Source: CAYWNA01 sp964459305 (GTDB lineage Bacteria > Planctomycetota > Planctomycetia > Pirellulales > Pirellulaceae). Taken from it: a stretch of DNA of 34,687 nucleotides. The notes under the pieces are model-generated. The model did no database searches and was not told the origin of the DNA. It saw only the letters and a list, made by a program, of their open reading frames with translations. The stretch lies in NCBI GenBank assembly GCA_964459305.1, contig CAYWNA010000133.1, forward strand, positions 1-34,687, written 5' to 3'. Position numbers and translations under genes: made by a program. Positions 15,267 through 24,704 of the stretch are shown here, piece after piece. Each line of letters opens with the position of its first letter. Position 1 is the first letter of the stretch.

Positions 15267-16952
15267 CTATTTCATCGAGCCCGTTGCTTCGATGAAGATG
15301 GGATATTCGGTCAGTTTCGTCCGCAACACCCCACCAGCGACATCCACCGTCCGGACCCTCGGCGCTGTTTGGCCTATCTCGGTGATGATCGGTGTGATTT
15401 GGGCCTGGGTCCCTTCGACGGGGATCTCCGCCGCAGTTTCTCCCGATGTCTGATCGTGGTTCTGGCCGATATGATCGTCGTGGAACGCTACCAGGACGTG
15501 CCTGCCGTCCTGCACCAGACACTCGTAGACGTAGATGCCCGCCTGCGTCCGAAGCCGTTGGATTTGCTTGAGCCCGCCAAGTTTCTGGATTGTGAGATTG
15601 TACGTATGGGCGGCGGGCCACAAGTGTTTGAACGTGGCGCTGTACAACCCGTGATGCGACATGGTCGACACGGCAAACGGATGCTGTGCGTCCACGGCCC
15701 AACCCATCATGAGCTTCTGGGAACCGGCATCGAGGGCGACCATGCACATCTTCACGACCTGTGCGGCCTGGAGCCCGCGGTACCATGCGTTGACTTCGTC
15801 GAATTCCGGATGACGCCGGTTCTTTAAGATCCTGTGGTACTCCTTGCTCCTCGACGGCGTGGGCCAGGCTTGAAGCGTCCAGTTCGGCAGGACCAGCGGC
15901 TCCATGAGTGGGAAACCGCTGTAGATTTCGGCGCTCCACACCTCTTTCTCCGGGCATCCCGCCTGCTGCAGGAGTTGCTTGCTGTTGGCGACGATTCCGT
16001 AGTTGGGCCATCGGGCGTCCAGAACGTCGTAACCGTCGCGGAAGCCGACGGTTGCCTTGCTGAACTGGAAACTCCGATCGACAAACTTCCGCATTCCCAC
16101 GGGAACCTTTGGAAGATAGTGCTTGACGTAGGCTTCGGTCCGCGTGGACATCTTGGTGCCGTAAAATCCGTAGACATCTTTGAACCCAATGCCCGATAGA
16201 ATGACCCTGACCGTGGGACAGGCCGCGCGGGCGGCGCCGGCGAATTCGCGCAGGAGTTGGCCGTAATCATCTGCGGTCCCGGCCCAGAAGAGTTCGTTGT
16301 AGTACTCGTTCCCTACCTGGAAGTGAAGAACGGGAAAGAGAAGGCCGGGCATGTCGTCTTTGCCATCGCCATCGTAGCGCTCGACGAGACTTCGCACATA
16401 CTCCCGAAAGTCTCCTCGATGTTCGGGTTTGGGGAGGTAGTCGGCTCCTTTCAGGGCCAACCATTTGGCAGGGCCCTTCAGGTAGACGAATCCGCTGCCG
16501 TCTCTTGCGGCGGTCGCCCAGGGGGAAAAGAAACGCAGCGATACCATGATGTGCACGCCGTTCCGCTGCCACGCCCGGACCGCCCCGTCCATATCGGACC
16601 AGTCGTAAGTGTGCATGCCATTCTTGGGTGGCTTCCTCTCGATCTTGCCCCACTCCAGCCGGGCGAAATTGACCCAACGAATTGCGACCTTCTCGCACAT
16701 GCCGTCGACCAACTCGCGGTCGCGCGCTCCCGGGTTGTGCACGAAGACGTAGTCGAGCCCGAACGGCGAGTCGCGGCCCTCTTCGACGAATCGATCGAAT
16801 GACCCCTTGTCGCGAAAGCGGGGCGCGAAGGTGTCGTCGCCGACGGTCCGTCCCGGCGCGACCAGACAGACAAGACAGAAAGCCGCAGCAAGGGAGGTCT
16901 TCGCTGCGCGAGCATCCCGTGGTTGCGGTTCGGTATTGATGGATGCGACCAT
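15267..16952 (-). CDS. Secreted putative clan-A (TIM-barrel) glycoside hydrolase, 561 aa
   Basis: The ATG at 16952 has GGAGGG about 10 nt upstream and begins a protein with a signal peptide (SLAAAFCLVCLVAPGRTVGDD); the frame extends upstream without a ribosome binding site. The body reads as a retaining (beta/alpha)8 glycosidase: WVNFARLEWGKIERKPPKNG (93-112) with DWSDMDGAVRAWQRNGVHIM resembles the GH39/GH42/GH5-type start. FQVGNEYYNELFW gives a likely acid/base at E216 after strand 4. EVWSAEIYSGFP gives a likely nucleophile at E342 after strand 7. A C-terminal beta domain (LRTQAGIYVYECLVQDGRHV) follows, as in GH39/GH5-like proteins. Exact family and substrate are unknown. It is divergent from the WNEW-motif gene, 163 nt apart. 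Confidence 0.75.
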   Translation of the reverse strand: MVASINTEPQPRDARAAKTSLAAAFCLVCLVAPGRTVGDDTFAPRFRDKGSFDRFVEEGRDSPFGLDYVFVHNPGARDRELVDGMCEKVAIRWVNFARLEWGKIERKPPKNGMHTYDWSDMDGAVRAWQRNGVHIMVSLRFFSPWATAARDGSGFVYLKGPAKWLALKGADYLPKPEHRGDFREYVRSLVERYDGDGKDDMPGLLFPVLHFQVGNEYYNELFWAGTADDYGQLLREFAGAARAACPTVRVILSGIGFKDVYGFYGTKMSTRTEAYVKHYLPKVPVGMRKFVDRSFQFSKATVGFRDGYDVLDARWPNYGIVANSKQLLQQAGCPEKEVWSAEIYSGFPLMEPLVLPNWTLQAWPTPSRSKEYHRILKNRRHPEFDEVNAWYRGLQAAQVVKMCMVALDAGSQKLMMGWAVDAQHPFAVSTMSHHGLYSATFKHLWPAAHTYNLTIQKLGGLKQIQRLRTQAGIYVYECLVQDGRHVLVAFHDDHIGQNHDQTSGETAAEIPVEGTQAQITPIITEIGQTAPRVRTVDVAGGVLRTKLTEYPIFIEATGSMK

Positions 16953-17115
16953 GATCGTGGGACCCTCCAGAAGTCTCGCTGAAGGTTCAGCGGTATCGAG
17001 CATATCGTTGCATGAGATAATACCGGAAAGAAACGCCCGCGGTTGCAGCGAAATGGCTCGTTCCAGGAGAATTCTCGCTCCTGTGATCATGGGTGCGCCG
17101 TGAAGGGATCTGGAT

Positions 17116-18783
17116 ATGCGGTTGCCAAGACAAGCGTGGCGGCAGGTTGTGGCTCCGATCGGCGCACTGGTCGTTATCGCAGTGCTGCTGCCAGGCTTCG
17201 GACTGGCTCAAGAACCCGCCGAGGTCGCGCCGGCCGGGTGGGACGTTTTCAGCGATACCTGGGTGGCCACGGACGGCCTGGGACGGGCTCTGCCGACGCA
17301 CGCCGAGGTGGGCTCGCCGCGTGCTGACAGAACAGTCGGCATCTTCCCCACTTGGGCCACACGGGGCTCGGGCTTGACGTTGGCGCTCTACCGCGATGGC
17401 CCGGGGGGCGCGCTCCTCGCCCGACGCCGGTCGGATAACGTGGTTGACAACGCCTGGTTCATGCTCGAACTCGATTCCGCCCTGGTTTCCGGCACGTACT
17501 ACCTCGAAGCCTCCGAGCCGCGGGGAAAAGTGGGCTGGTGGAGCTGTGCCGAGGATGTCTTGGCCGGCGGTCAGGCTCACGTCGACGGCGAACCGGCGTC
17601 GGGCGATCGCACGCTGCGGTTCGACCTACACGATAAACAGGACTGGGAGATTCGCCGCTTCTTCACGTTCCGCAAGCCGCAGCCCGATTACTTTGCCGGC
17701 CCGACCGGACCAGAGCAGTGGGGTTGGCTGGAAGTGTATCCGCAACACGTTTTCTACAAAGTGCCGGGCATTGCCGAACAAGTCACCGTGGGCACTGCCC
17801 AGAACGCGGTCGATGGCCGGCTCGGTGTGCTCAATCACCCGCGCTCTCAGGGACGCAGCTTCCAACGCGGCAGGCAGCCGGGACCGGAAGGGCAGGACAC
17901 GTCGGGCAAGAACTTCGCCGAACAATGGCAACGTGCCCTGGAAGTCGACCCCCGCTTCATCTTCATCACAGGCTGGAACGAATGGATCGCTGGACGCCTC
18001 GACCAGAGCTTCCCGCTTCACGGTTCAGGTCCGGTCACCTTCTGCGACCAGTTCAACCAGGAGTACAGCCGCGATATCGAACCGATGCGCGGTGGACATG
18101 GAGACAATTACTACTACCAGATGATCGCTGCCATTCGCCGCTACAAGGGCGTACGGCCCGCGGCCCCGGTCACAGCGCGTGCGATCGATGTCGATGGCCG
18201 CTTCGACGACTGGCAGGGGGTCGCCCCGGAGTTTCGCGATACGATCGGGGATCCCGTGTCGCGCGATCATCCCGGCTGGGGCCAACAACTGCGCTACGTG
18301 AATCAGACGGGCCGCAACGACCTGGTGGCCGCAAAGGTGAGCTGCGACGAGCTACATGTCTACTTCTACGTGCGCACGGTCCAGCCGCGGTTGCCGCAAA
18401 ACGATCCCAGCGGCACGCTGTTGCTCGTCGATGCAGACGGTAACCCAGGGACGGGCTGGCTGGGCTACGATGTGATCGTCAACCGCGCCGCTCTCAGTGA
18501 CGGCTGGGTGAGCGTGGAGCGAAACGTCGAGGGGCAGTACCAGTGGGATTCGCCTGCACGCGTCGCGTGCCGGGCCGCGGGAAACGAGCTGGAACTGGCG
18601 ATTCCATACTCTCTTCTAAGCCGGGAGACACTGCCCGTCACGATCGACTTCAAGTGGGCCGACAACATTCGACAGACCGGCGAGTGGTCGGACTTTACAC
18701 TGAACGGCGACGTCGCGCCAAGCGACCGTTTCAACTACCAGGCGCACCTGCCGGCGAGCACACAATCCAAGGCCGACCAATGA
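17116..18783 (+). CDS. Secreted WNEW-motif protein with CBM9-like C-terminus, apparently mosaic, 555 aa
   Basis: A signal peptide ends near GFGLAQEP (about 32); AAGGG lies 8 nt before the ATG. Segments in order: a linker with ATDGLGRALPTHAEVGSPRA (51-70) that in my reading normally leads into a TIM-barrel domain (VGIF...); instead a beta-sandwich stretch (GSGLTLALYRDGPGG to GGQAHVDGEP, about 84-160); then the barrel's second half (RRFFTFRKPQPDYF, GPEQWGWLEVYPQHVF, FIFITGWNEWIAG with WNEW at 287-290, DQFNQEYSRDIEPM). Last comes a CBM9-like sandwich (AIDVDGRFDDWQGVAPEF, about 355-545). The first half of the barrel seems absent, so the enzyme is probably inactive or differently assembled. The frame is fully open. 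The next, broken gene starts 29 nt downstream. Confidence 0.7.
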   Translation: MRLPRQAWRQVVAPIGALVVIAVLLPGFGLAQEPAEVAPAGWDVFSDTWVATDGLGRALPTHAEVGSPRADRTVGIFPTWATRGSGLTLALYRDGPGGALLARRRSDNVVDNAWFMLELDSALVSGTYYLEASEPRGKVGWWSCAEDVLAGGQAHVDGEPASGDRTLRFDLHDKQDWEIRRFFTFRKPQPDYFAGPTGPEQWGWLEVYPQHVFYKVPGIAEQVTVGTAQNAVDGRLGVLNHPRSQGRSFQRGRQPGPEGQDTSGKNFAEQWQRALEVDPRFIFITGWNEWIAGRLDQSFPLHGSGPVTFCDQFNQEYSRDIEPMRGGHGDNYYYQMIAAIRRYKGVRPAAPVTARAIDVDGRFDDWQGVAPEFRDTIGDPVSRDHPGWGQQLRYVNQTGRNDLVAAKVSCDELHVYFYVRTVQPRLPQNDPSGTLLLVDADGNPGTGWLGYDVIVNRAALSDGWVSVERNVEGQYQWDSPARVACRAAGNELELAIPYSLLSRETLPVTIDFKWADNIRQTGEWSDFTLNGDVAPSDRFNYQAHLPASTQSKADQ

Positions 18784-18812
18784 GGACAAATTGAAAAAGG
18801 AGTCCGTCAATT

Positions 18813-19350
18813 ATGAACTTTCATCGTCCTGGCCGCCACACTCTTGGCGTTCCTGGTCGCTTCAGCCTCTGCGCAGAAGCACCTGATGCTGGACGCCCGC
18901 GTCATTGAATCCACAGAGAACGCTGAACTCGTTCTCGGAGCCGTCGAGAAGGACGCGGCCAATCCGCTGTTTCGGGTGGACCGACCCTGGGAGAATTCGC
19001 TGAACAACCTTTATCCAAACGTCCTGTACGATGGAGAGGACCATCTTTACAAGCTCTGGTACAAATGTGTCCTGGCGGACGAGGACGCGATCGCGAAGAT
19101 GGGCGATCCATCAACCGTTCATGACGTCGGCTGGTATCTCCTGTACGCCACCTCGAAAGACGGCCGAAACTGGATCAAACCGGATTTGGGACTCTTCGGT
19201 TTTGACGGCTCGAAAAAGAACAACGTCGTCGCCCGCGACACTCCGAATGTTGGCGTCTTCAAGGACGCGCGGTCTGATTGCGAGCCGGATCGGCGTTACA
19301 AGATGATCTACGGCGTCGGAAGGGGAAACACGCGCGTCCGGTTCCTCGGC
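18813..19350 (+). pseudogene. Frameshifted and truncated beta-propeller glycosidase-like gene (GH32/GH43-like)
   Basis: AAAAAGGAG (18795-18803) precedes ATG 18813, but that frame stops quickly. One phase over, directly after codon 2, begins a perfect signal peptide, FIVLAATLLAFLVASASAQ, then a protein frame through YPNVLYDGEDHLYKLWYKC, LLYATSKDGRNWIKPDLGLF and DRRYKMIYGVGRGNTRVRF. Removing one T from the TTT at 18819-18821 would join them (MNFIVLAA...). The body resembles the first blades of five-bladed propeller glycosidases (SxDGxxW blades). It breaks off after NTRVRF, where SPDGIHW-type continuation is expected; the sequence after about 19350 no longer looks related. Both lesions together indicate a decayed gene that was once cotranscribed with the WNEW protein. 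Confidence 0.65.
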
Positions 19351-19552
19351 CTGCCCCACGGTTCATTTTCGAGGGGTATATTTACTGTAGACATGACTCA
19401 CCTGTCCATCTGTCGCACCTCTGACCGATTCGTCTGCATCCGCTGCAAGAAGCCTCGGTGTACATCGCCTTCAATACGTATTCTACAGGGTGCCGGCCTC
19501 GAAAACGAGAGCGTTTCCAGAAGGACACCAAATTGGGACTCATGGCGGGAAG
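19351..19552. other. Non-coding junction between truncated gene and SUMF1 fusion
   Basis: About 200 bp of sequence link the broken propeller gene to the end of the minus-strand fusion gene. A plus-strand frame containing VYIAFNTYSTGCRPRKRER and a minus-strand 48-codon frame (MSPNLVSFWKRSRFRGRHPV onwards) are both open, but neither has a ribosome binding site or recognisable family features. No clear terminator hairpin is present. Confidence 0.4.
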
Positions 19553-22500
19553 CTACTTCTTGTCCGCCGCCACGATCGCATCGGCCGCGTCGGCTTCGAA
19601 CACGACGCGGAAGCCGACGTTGTACACCGGCTTGTACGGTTCGTAGCGCCAGCGGGAGGCCGAGGTGGCGTAGCGGAGCGTATCGTTCCAGGAGCCGCCA
19701 CGTATGACTTTCATGCCGGGGTCGTTTGGATCGTTGCGCCCGTCGTTGTCGATGTAAGGATACCCCCGATAGCTTGTCAGACACCATTCGCCGACGTTGC
19801 CGTGCATGTCGCACAGGCCCCAGGCATTGGACGCAAAGCCGCCGCCCGGTGCTGTGAACATGCGCCCGTCGTTGTAGCCGTCTTCGGCGCGGCCGTGGTT
19901 CCAGCGGCGAGCGGTTTCGTCGGCGATGTTGGCAAATGGTGCGACGCCGTTTTCGTAGTCGCCCACGTGATGCGGTGTTGCCGTGCCGGCGCGACAGGCC
20001 CACTCCCATTGAGCTTCGGTAGGCAGTGTATAGCGATGGCCGATCTTGGCCGACAGCCAATCGCAAAATGCCATGGCTTGAAGCCACGAGATACGTACCA
20101 CGGGCGTGTCCGGCTGGTTGATGGGCGTGCCTCGGCGTTGCCGGTCCTTCCATCGCTCGTTGATCACGCCATTGTCGTGGTCCGAATCGAAGCAGGCGTA
20201 TTGGGAGTTGGTCACCTCGAATCGTCCCATGTAGAACGGCCGTTCGATCGTTGCGACCGACTGTCGCGACTCGTCCACAAAACCATCGGCCTGCCCCATT
20301 ACAAACTTGCCGGGCGGAATCAGCGCGAACTGCATGCTCACGCCGCCGCCCAAATCCAGTTCTTTGGCGATCGTTCCGGCCCGCTTCTGCATTTGCGCCG
20401 CCCGTTCGGCCGAGAAGGGCCAGCCTTCGATGGATACTGCGGCCGGACGAGTCGGTTCCGGCTCCGGCGGTTCGAAATCGGCAATCGGAGGCAGCGGCAG
20501 TGGATCTTCGTCACGATCGTCGATGTTGGCGTACAGTTTCTGGTACACGGCTCGCCGTTCGACTTGTTCGTCGCGCGGCGGTCGATGGCTTTCGCGCCAG
20601 TTCACCGGATAGGGCACGTTGAAATCGATCCATGTGTACAGCCGCTCCCATTCCTCGGCCGTCAGCCGCACATTGTGATGGCCTTTCTTCAGCATCTGCA
20701 CCAACATGCTCGTGTCGGCGTTGTATTCGGCCGGCTTGGGCATGTGATAGTCGCCTTCGTAGCCCGGTCGTCGCACGTATCGCTGCAGCGCCACGTAGGC
20801 CGGGCTGTACTCTCTCTGCTGCGGCTCGCGCGTCTTTGGCTTCGAATTGGCACCGTCCTGTTCGGTTTCCGCCTGTTCATCATTACCCCACACAATTCGT
20901 TTCGCACGCAGGTCGATCATCGCGACGGCCTGACCGTCCACCACGTGCGTCTCGCCGTCGTGACAGCCGGCACATCGACGGTCGAGCACGGGCTGGACTT
21001 CACGATCGAAGCTGAAACCGCGTGTCGGGCCGTGCCACGGTTCGATCTCGTCCGGTCGTCGGTCGAACGCCGCCACGGTGTACTTGCTGGGCGGGCCGTC
21101 GTTCTGTCGCTCATGACACCCAACGCACGCGCCCACTTCGCCCGGCATGGCAACGTACCAGCTGCGCATCACCTGCTGGGCTTTGCCCTCCGCGTCCAGG
21201 GGCTGAACGAAAACCGGCGTGTTTGCCGGAACGCGGAACACCGCCGAGCCGTCTTCGTTCACCGGCACGGTTCCAAGGATCTTCTTCACGTCCCAGCCGC
21301 CTTCCAGCGATGACGCGCGCGTATCGCCGTTGCCCGCATATCGGTATTGGTGCGATCCGATTCGCAATCGCTCGATCGAACCGCGTGGGAAGCCTTTCAG
21401 TCCGGGACCGGCGTACACGTCCGCCAAGTAGATGGTCGCGTCTTTACGTGTGGGGTCGACTCGCGACGGGATCACCGGCGGCTTGGGCCGCGGCCGTAGC
21501 GGAATCGGCGTCATGTAGCCGCCGGTCAGAATCGGCGTGATGTTATCAAACTTGTCGACCAGACAGAGATCCCACGATGACCACTGGTCGTGTTGTACGC
21601 AGGCCAAGAAATACTTGCCCGCGCCCAAGTCGGTGCCGGGATCGGCCAAAGGCCAGGGAGCGGCAAATTTCGGCCAGACGTCGGTCACGAGTTGGTCCAT
21701 GGTGATCGCTTCGACCTTCTTGCCATAGCCAGGAATTCGCTGCACCGCTCCTTCGGCTTCGTGGCGGCCTCGTGCCGGGTCCAACAACAACAGTTCGCCC
21801 GATCGCGAGACCCCGTGGTGTCCCGACACAATGCAGGAGACCATCGTCGCGTGGCCGGGAATGGGACGCGGCCAGTACATGGAGTTGGGCCAGTAGGAAT
21901 TGCTGCCATAGTATTCCATCTGGCCAGTGCCGTCGGGGTTCATGCGGAACAGCAACCGGCTGAAGTAATGCGGCGCGTCGGTATACTCCCACCGCGAGTA
22001 CAACACGCGTCCGTCGTGCATGATCGTAGGATTCCAATTGTGGTCCTGGTCGAAGGTCAGTCGACGTTCATTCGAACCGTCGGCATCCATCACGTGCAAA
22101 TTGCCCACATTCGCCCCGCCGGTACACGGAACGGCCTGTTCGCAAGCATTCGAAACGCACAAAATCCGCCCGTCGGGCAAATAGCAGGCATCGTAATGCG
22201 TCACCGGAGGATCTTCGGCCGACACACGGCGCAAGCCTGTTCCGTCAGCGTTGATTTCCCAAACCGCCGAACCGTCGGAGAATAGGACCCGCTTGCCATC
22301 CCAATGCACGTCCATGTCGCCCACGTTGCCCTGGTGGATCGTCGTCAATTCGCCGTCGGACCGGACAGGCGACAGGACGACCATCTCGCTGCCCAGTCGG
22401 TTCGGCCCTCCCCAGTTGCTGGCAAACCCGGTGCGGCCTTTGACCAGCAACAGTCTGTCGAAGTCCAACAGCGGATTGGCCAGGAGAATCTCCTGTCCCG

Positions 22501-24436
22501 CCGCGTCCGTGCTTTCGGCGAGCGCATACCATTGGTCAAACGCTCCGGCACCGTTGTCCAGCAGATGCTTCCAAGCCGCCTTGACACTTTTTTCCAGCAG
22601 GCCGACTCGCTTCAGGTATTCACCGGCTTGCGCGTAGCGGTCGCCGAACATGTCGCGCTGGTCTTCCACCGCCAGTCGCATCGAGCAGACCTGTCCGGAT
22701 GCGGCAATTGCCTTTTCGAGCAAGGCAAACTGATGGTACTTGCTGCGGAGTTGTTCGAGCGTCAGATCCGCGTGGACGGAGTCTTGCAGCGTAACCACGT
22801 AGTCCGCGATCTGTGCTTTGAAATCGGCCAAAGCCATCGCTCGTACACCTGCATCGCAAGCCAACTCTTCCTGCAGATTCGCAACACGTTGGCGGATTCC
22901 AGCCTGGTATCGCGGCTTCAAGTACAGATCGGCATGTCCGGGCAGCCAATCTTCGAGCGTCCGCCGTCGACGATTCTCCCAGATCTCGTCTCGTGCCTCC
23001 CAATGCATTTGCAGCCGGCCCGCGCCGTTGCCTACAGACTCACGGACCTGCGAGTAGAGCGTGCGGCGCCGACCCTGGCGCGTGCCAGAGCTTCCAGCGC
23101 CGGGCCCGGACGTATCCGGCTGGGCCACGAAGCAGAAGCGGCTCTGTCCTGCCTCGCCGGCCTTCAGTTCCATCAGCAACTGGCATTCACCCGGCGCGCC
23201 GGTCAATTCCGAGCCGCCTTGTAACAGGCCAAGGGGACTTCGCACCGAGAACCGGCGTCGTTCTGGCAGCAGTACCAGCGAGCCCTTCTCGGCCGTGGCC
23301 TCCACGTACAGTTCCCGCTGTTCGACCGCGCGGCGCAGCGTGAGGGTCCGACAGAGAAAGACGACATCGCCCTTTTTCATGTCGGCGCCTATGGCCGGAT
23401 CGTTGATCTGCCAGTCCTTCAGCTCGTTGCGCTCGCGCCAGCCGATCGTCTTGCCGTCTGCATCTTTGTACTCGCGGGTCAAGTCGATTTGGGTTGCCTT
23501 GCGGATGTCGTTGATGCCTTTGTTCTTGCTGGAGATTGGACCCAGAACATGCCACGGGCCGAGTTCGACACCGAAGACGGGCAGCGCGAGGTAGTCCTGC
23601 AGACCTTCCCAGCGATTGATTGCCTCGCGGCTGGCGATCATCGTCTCGAACCAAGTGTCTTTCGTAATCAGCTCCGGCTGCTTGGGAGCGGCGCGAAGGG
23701 CCTCGCGATAAGCCAATTCCGCCGGCGTCGGTGTGACGATATCGTCCTTCGCGCCCAATACCTCCAACTCGATGACTACCGAAGCGCTGATGGGATCATT
23801 TGTCCTGGCCGGTTCGCCGACTTTGCCTTGGTACGTCCGCCAAATACGGAACTGCACCCAGTCTACCTTGCCGGGCGCCAAAGGCTGGCCATCGGAACGG
23901 ATGAACCGGCTGTGGAATCCGCCCCCGTTTTGGCCAATGATCTGCGGCCCGGTCGTCAGTTGGCAGCTATCATCAAACACAGGCGTCACGCCCGGATTCT
24001 CGACGTTGTTGGCGAACCGAACTTCGTAGTCCTGATTGGCGCGGGTATCAGAATTGAAGGAGAACAAACCAATCTCGGTGACCGTTTTCGGCTCGCCCAA
24101 GTAGTAGGTGATCACCGTCGGTTGCCCATTGACGAACACACGCCCGTCAGCTCCCATCTGTCCCGCATCGCCATCGGCCAGCAGGTGCACGCTGCGCAGC
24201 GACCGGGGCGGATCGACCGCGACGAGCACGCCGCGCCGAGCGAGCAGATTGCGCGAGTTGTACGAACGGATGCGTTCGTTGCACTCGGCGAACGCCTCGT
24301 TGGAACGCTCCCAGGCTTCGGTCTCCATCACCACTTTGTCCATGGCGGTTTTCGGCTCAGCCGCACAGCGCCTGCGATAGGTAGAAAAGAGCCAGACGGT
24401 TGCTGCCAACATACAGAGCAAGGTCAGCTTTCGCAT
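19553..24436 (-). CDS. Secreted diheme HzsA-like protein fused to a SUMF1/FGE-type domain, 1627 aa
   Basis: ATG 24436 (AAGGA upstream; TTG 24439 also in frame) opens a signal peptide. Domains: a galactose-binding-like N-terminus (about 60-215); a helical region with a coiled-coil-like part (about 490-650); a TolB-type propeller (MDADGSNERRLTFDQDHNWN, RMNPDGTGQMEYY); a region with SSWDLCLVDKFDNITPILTG (about 950) that resembles the middle domain of hydrazine synthase alpha. Two heme c motifs follow, CVGCH (1104-1108) and CAGCH (1155-1159), and finally a SUMF1 domain (about 1360-1615; IPPGKFVMG, LPTEAQWEWACRAG, DMHGNVGEWC, VIRGGSWND, VGFRVV). Known HzsA has a propeller plus two hemes. The FGE-active Cys pair is missing after RGGS, so formylglycine formation is unlikely. 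No hzsB/C is nearby, so hydrazine chemistry is not implied. Confidence 0.85.
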   Translation of the reverse strand: MRKLTLLCMLAATVWLFSTYRRRCAAEPKTAMDKVVMETEAWERSNEAFAECNERIRSYNSRNLLARRGVLVAVDPPRSLRSVHLLADGDAGQMGADGRVFVNGQPTVITYYLGEPKTVTEIGLFSFNSDTRANQDYEVRFANNVENPGVTPVFDDSCQLTTGPQIIGQNGGGFHSRFIRSDGQPLAPGKVDWVQFRIWRTYQGKVGEPARTNDPISASVVIELEVLGAKDDIVTPTPAELAYREALRAAPKQPELITKDTWFETMIASREAINRWEGLQDYLALPVFGVELGPWHVLGPISSKNKGINDIRKATQIDLTREYKDADGKTIGWRERNELKDWQINDPAIGADMKKGDVVFLCRTLTLRRAVEQRELYVEATAEKGSLVLLPERRRFSVRSPLGLLQGGSELTGAPGECQLLMELKAGEAGQSRFCFVAQPDTSGPGAGSSGTRQGRRRTLYSQVRESVGNGAGRLQMHWEARDEIWENRRRRTLEDWLPGHADLYLKPRYQAGIRQRVANLQEELACDAGVRAMALADFKAQIADYVVTLQDSVHADLTLEQLRSKYHQFALLEKAIAASGQVCSMRLAVEDQRDMFGDRYAQAGEYLKRVGLLEKSVKAAWKHLLDNGAGAFDQWYALAESTDAAGQEILLANPLLDFDRLLLVKGRTGFASNWGGPNRLGSEMVVLSPVRSDGELTTIHQGNVGDMDVHWDGKRVLFSDGSAVWEINADGTGLRRVSAEDPPVTHYDACYLPDGRILCVSNACEQAVPCTGGANVGNLHVMDADGSNERRLTFDQDHNWNPTIMHDGRVLYSRWEYTDAPHYFSRLLFRMNPDGTGQMEYYGSNSYWPNSMYWPRPIPGHATMVSCIVSGHHGVSRSGELLLLDPARGRHEAEGAVQRIPGYGKKVEAITMDQLVTDVWPKFAAPWPLADPGTDLGAGKYFLACVQHDQWSSWDLCLVDKFDNITPILTGGYMTPIPLRPRPKPPVIPSRVDPTRKDATIYLADVYAGPGLKGFPRGSIERLRIGSHQYRYAGNGDTRASSLEGGWDVKKILGTVPVNEDGSAVFRVPANTPVFVQPLDAEGKAQQVMRSWYVAMPGEVGACVGCHERQNDGPPSKYTVAAFDRRPDEIEPWHGPTRGFSFDREVQPVLDRRCAGCHDGETHVVDGQAVAMIDLRAKRIVWGNDEQAETEQDGANSKPKTREPQQREYSPAYVALQRYVRRPGYEGDYHMPKPAEYNADTSMLVQMLKKGHHNVRLTAEEWERLYTWIDFNVPYPVNWRESHRPPRDEQVERRAVYQKLYANIDDRDEDPLPLPPIADFEPPEPEPTRPAAVSIEGWPFSAERAAQMQKRAGTIAKELDLGGGVSMQFALIPPGKFVMGQADGFVDESRQSVATIERPFYMGRFEVTNSQYACFDSDHDNGVINERWKDRQRRGTPINQPDTPVVRISWLQAMAFCDWLSAKIGHRYTLPTEAQWEWACRAGTATPHHVGDYENGVAPFANIADETARRWNHGRAEDGYNDGRMFTAPGGGFASNAWGLCDMHGNVGEWCLTSYRGYPYIDNDGRNDPNDPGMKVIRGGSWNDTLRYATSASRWRYEPYKPVYNVGFRVVFEADAADAIVAADKK

Positions 24437-24532
24437 CAACGATTTTCCTTTTCAGAGCCGGGATCCGCCGCAACGCGCGAAGGAGGAAAGGAAGATGTGT
24501 TGTGTGTTCCCGTGGGTAGGTAGTGTCCATAG

Positions 24533-24550
24533 GTCAGGGATTGTCCTGAC
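24533..24550. repeat. Small hairpin in the divergent HzsA-like/WD40 intergenic region
   Basis: GTCAGG (24533-24538) pairs with CCTGAC (24545-24550) across a 6-nt loop, in the 268-bp spacer between divergent genes. It could be an operator-like site. The same spacer holds a TATAAT (24636-24641) upstream of the WD40 gene but without a convincing -35. Confidence 0.35.
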
Positions 24551-24704
24551 ACATCTCACCGCCTCAGTATATCAAGAACCGGCTAACCATGCATCATCTT
24601 CTAAGGACTCCTCGCGTGGGTTATGTCAGATCCTGTATAATGAGCCGCGATGAGCAATCCGGGAGAATGTTGATCCACTCCTATCAGTCAGGAGGAGTCA
24701 CGTC

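Noticed and set aside
19490..21313. A 607-codon open frame on the plus strand opposite the HzsA-like/SUMF1 gene
   Set aside because: It is the mirror of a real gene in GC-rich DNA: no ribosome binding site, no family motifs, and the opposite strand has clear SUMF1 and heme motifs.
19553..24436. Reading the HzsA-like protein as evidence for anammox metabolism
   Set aside because: No HzsB/HzsC, hydrazine dehydrogenase or other anammox gene is in the window, and the protein carries a SUMF1 domain that anammox HzsA, as I know it, lacks.
24621..24641. TATAAT upstream of the WD40 gene as a full promoter
   Set aside because: The hexamer is good but no acceptable -35 lies 16-18 nt upstream, so I mention it only in the spacer entry.
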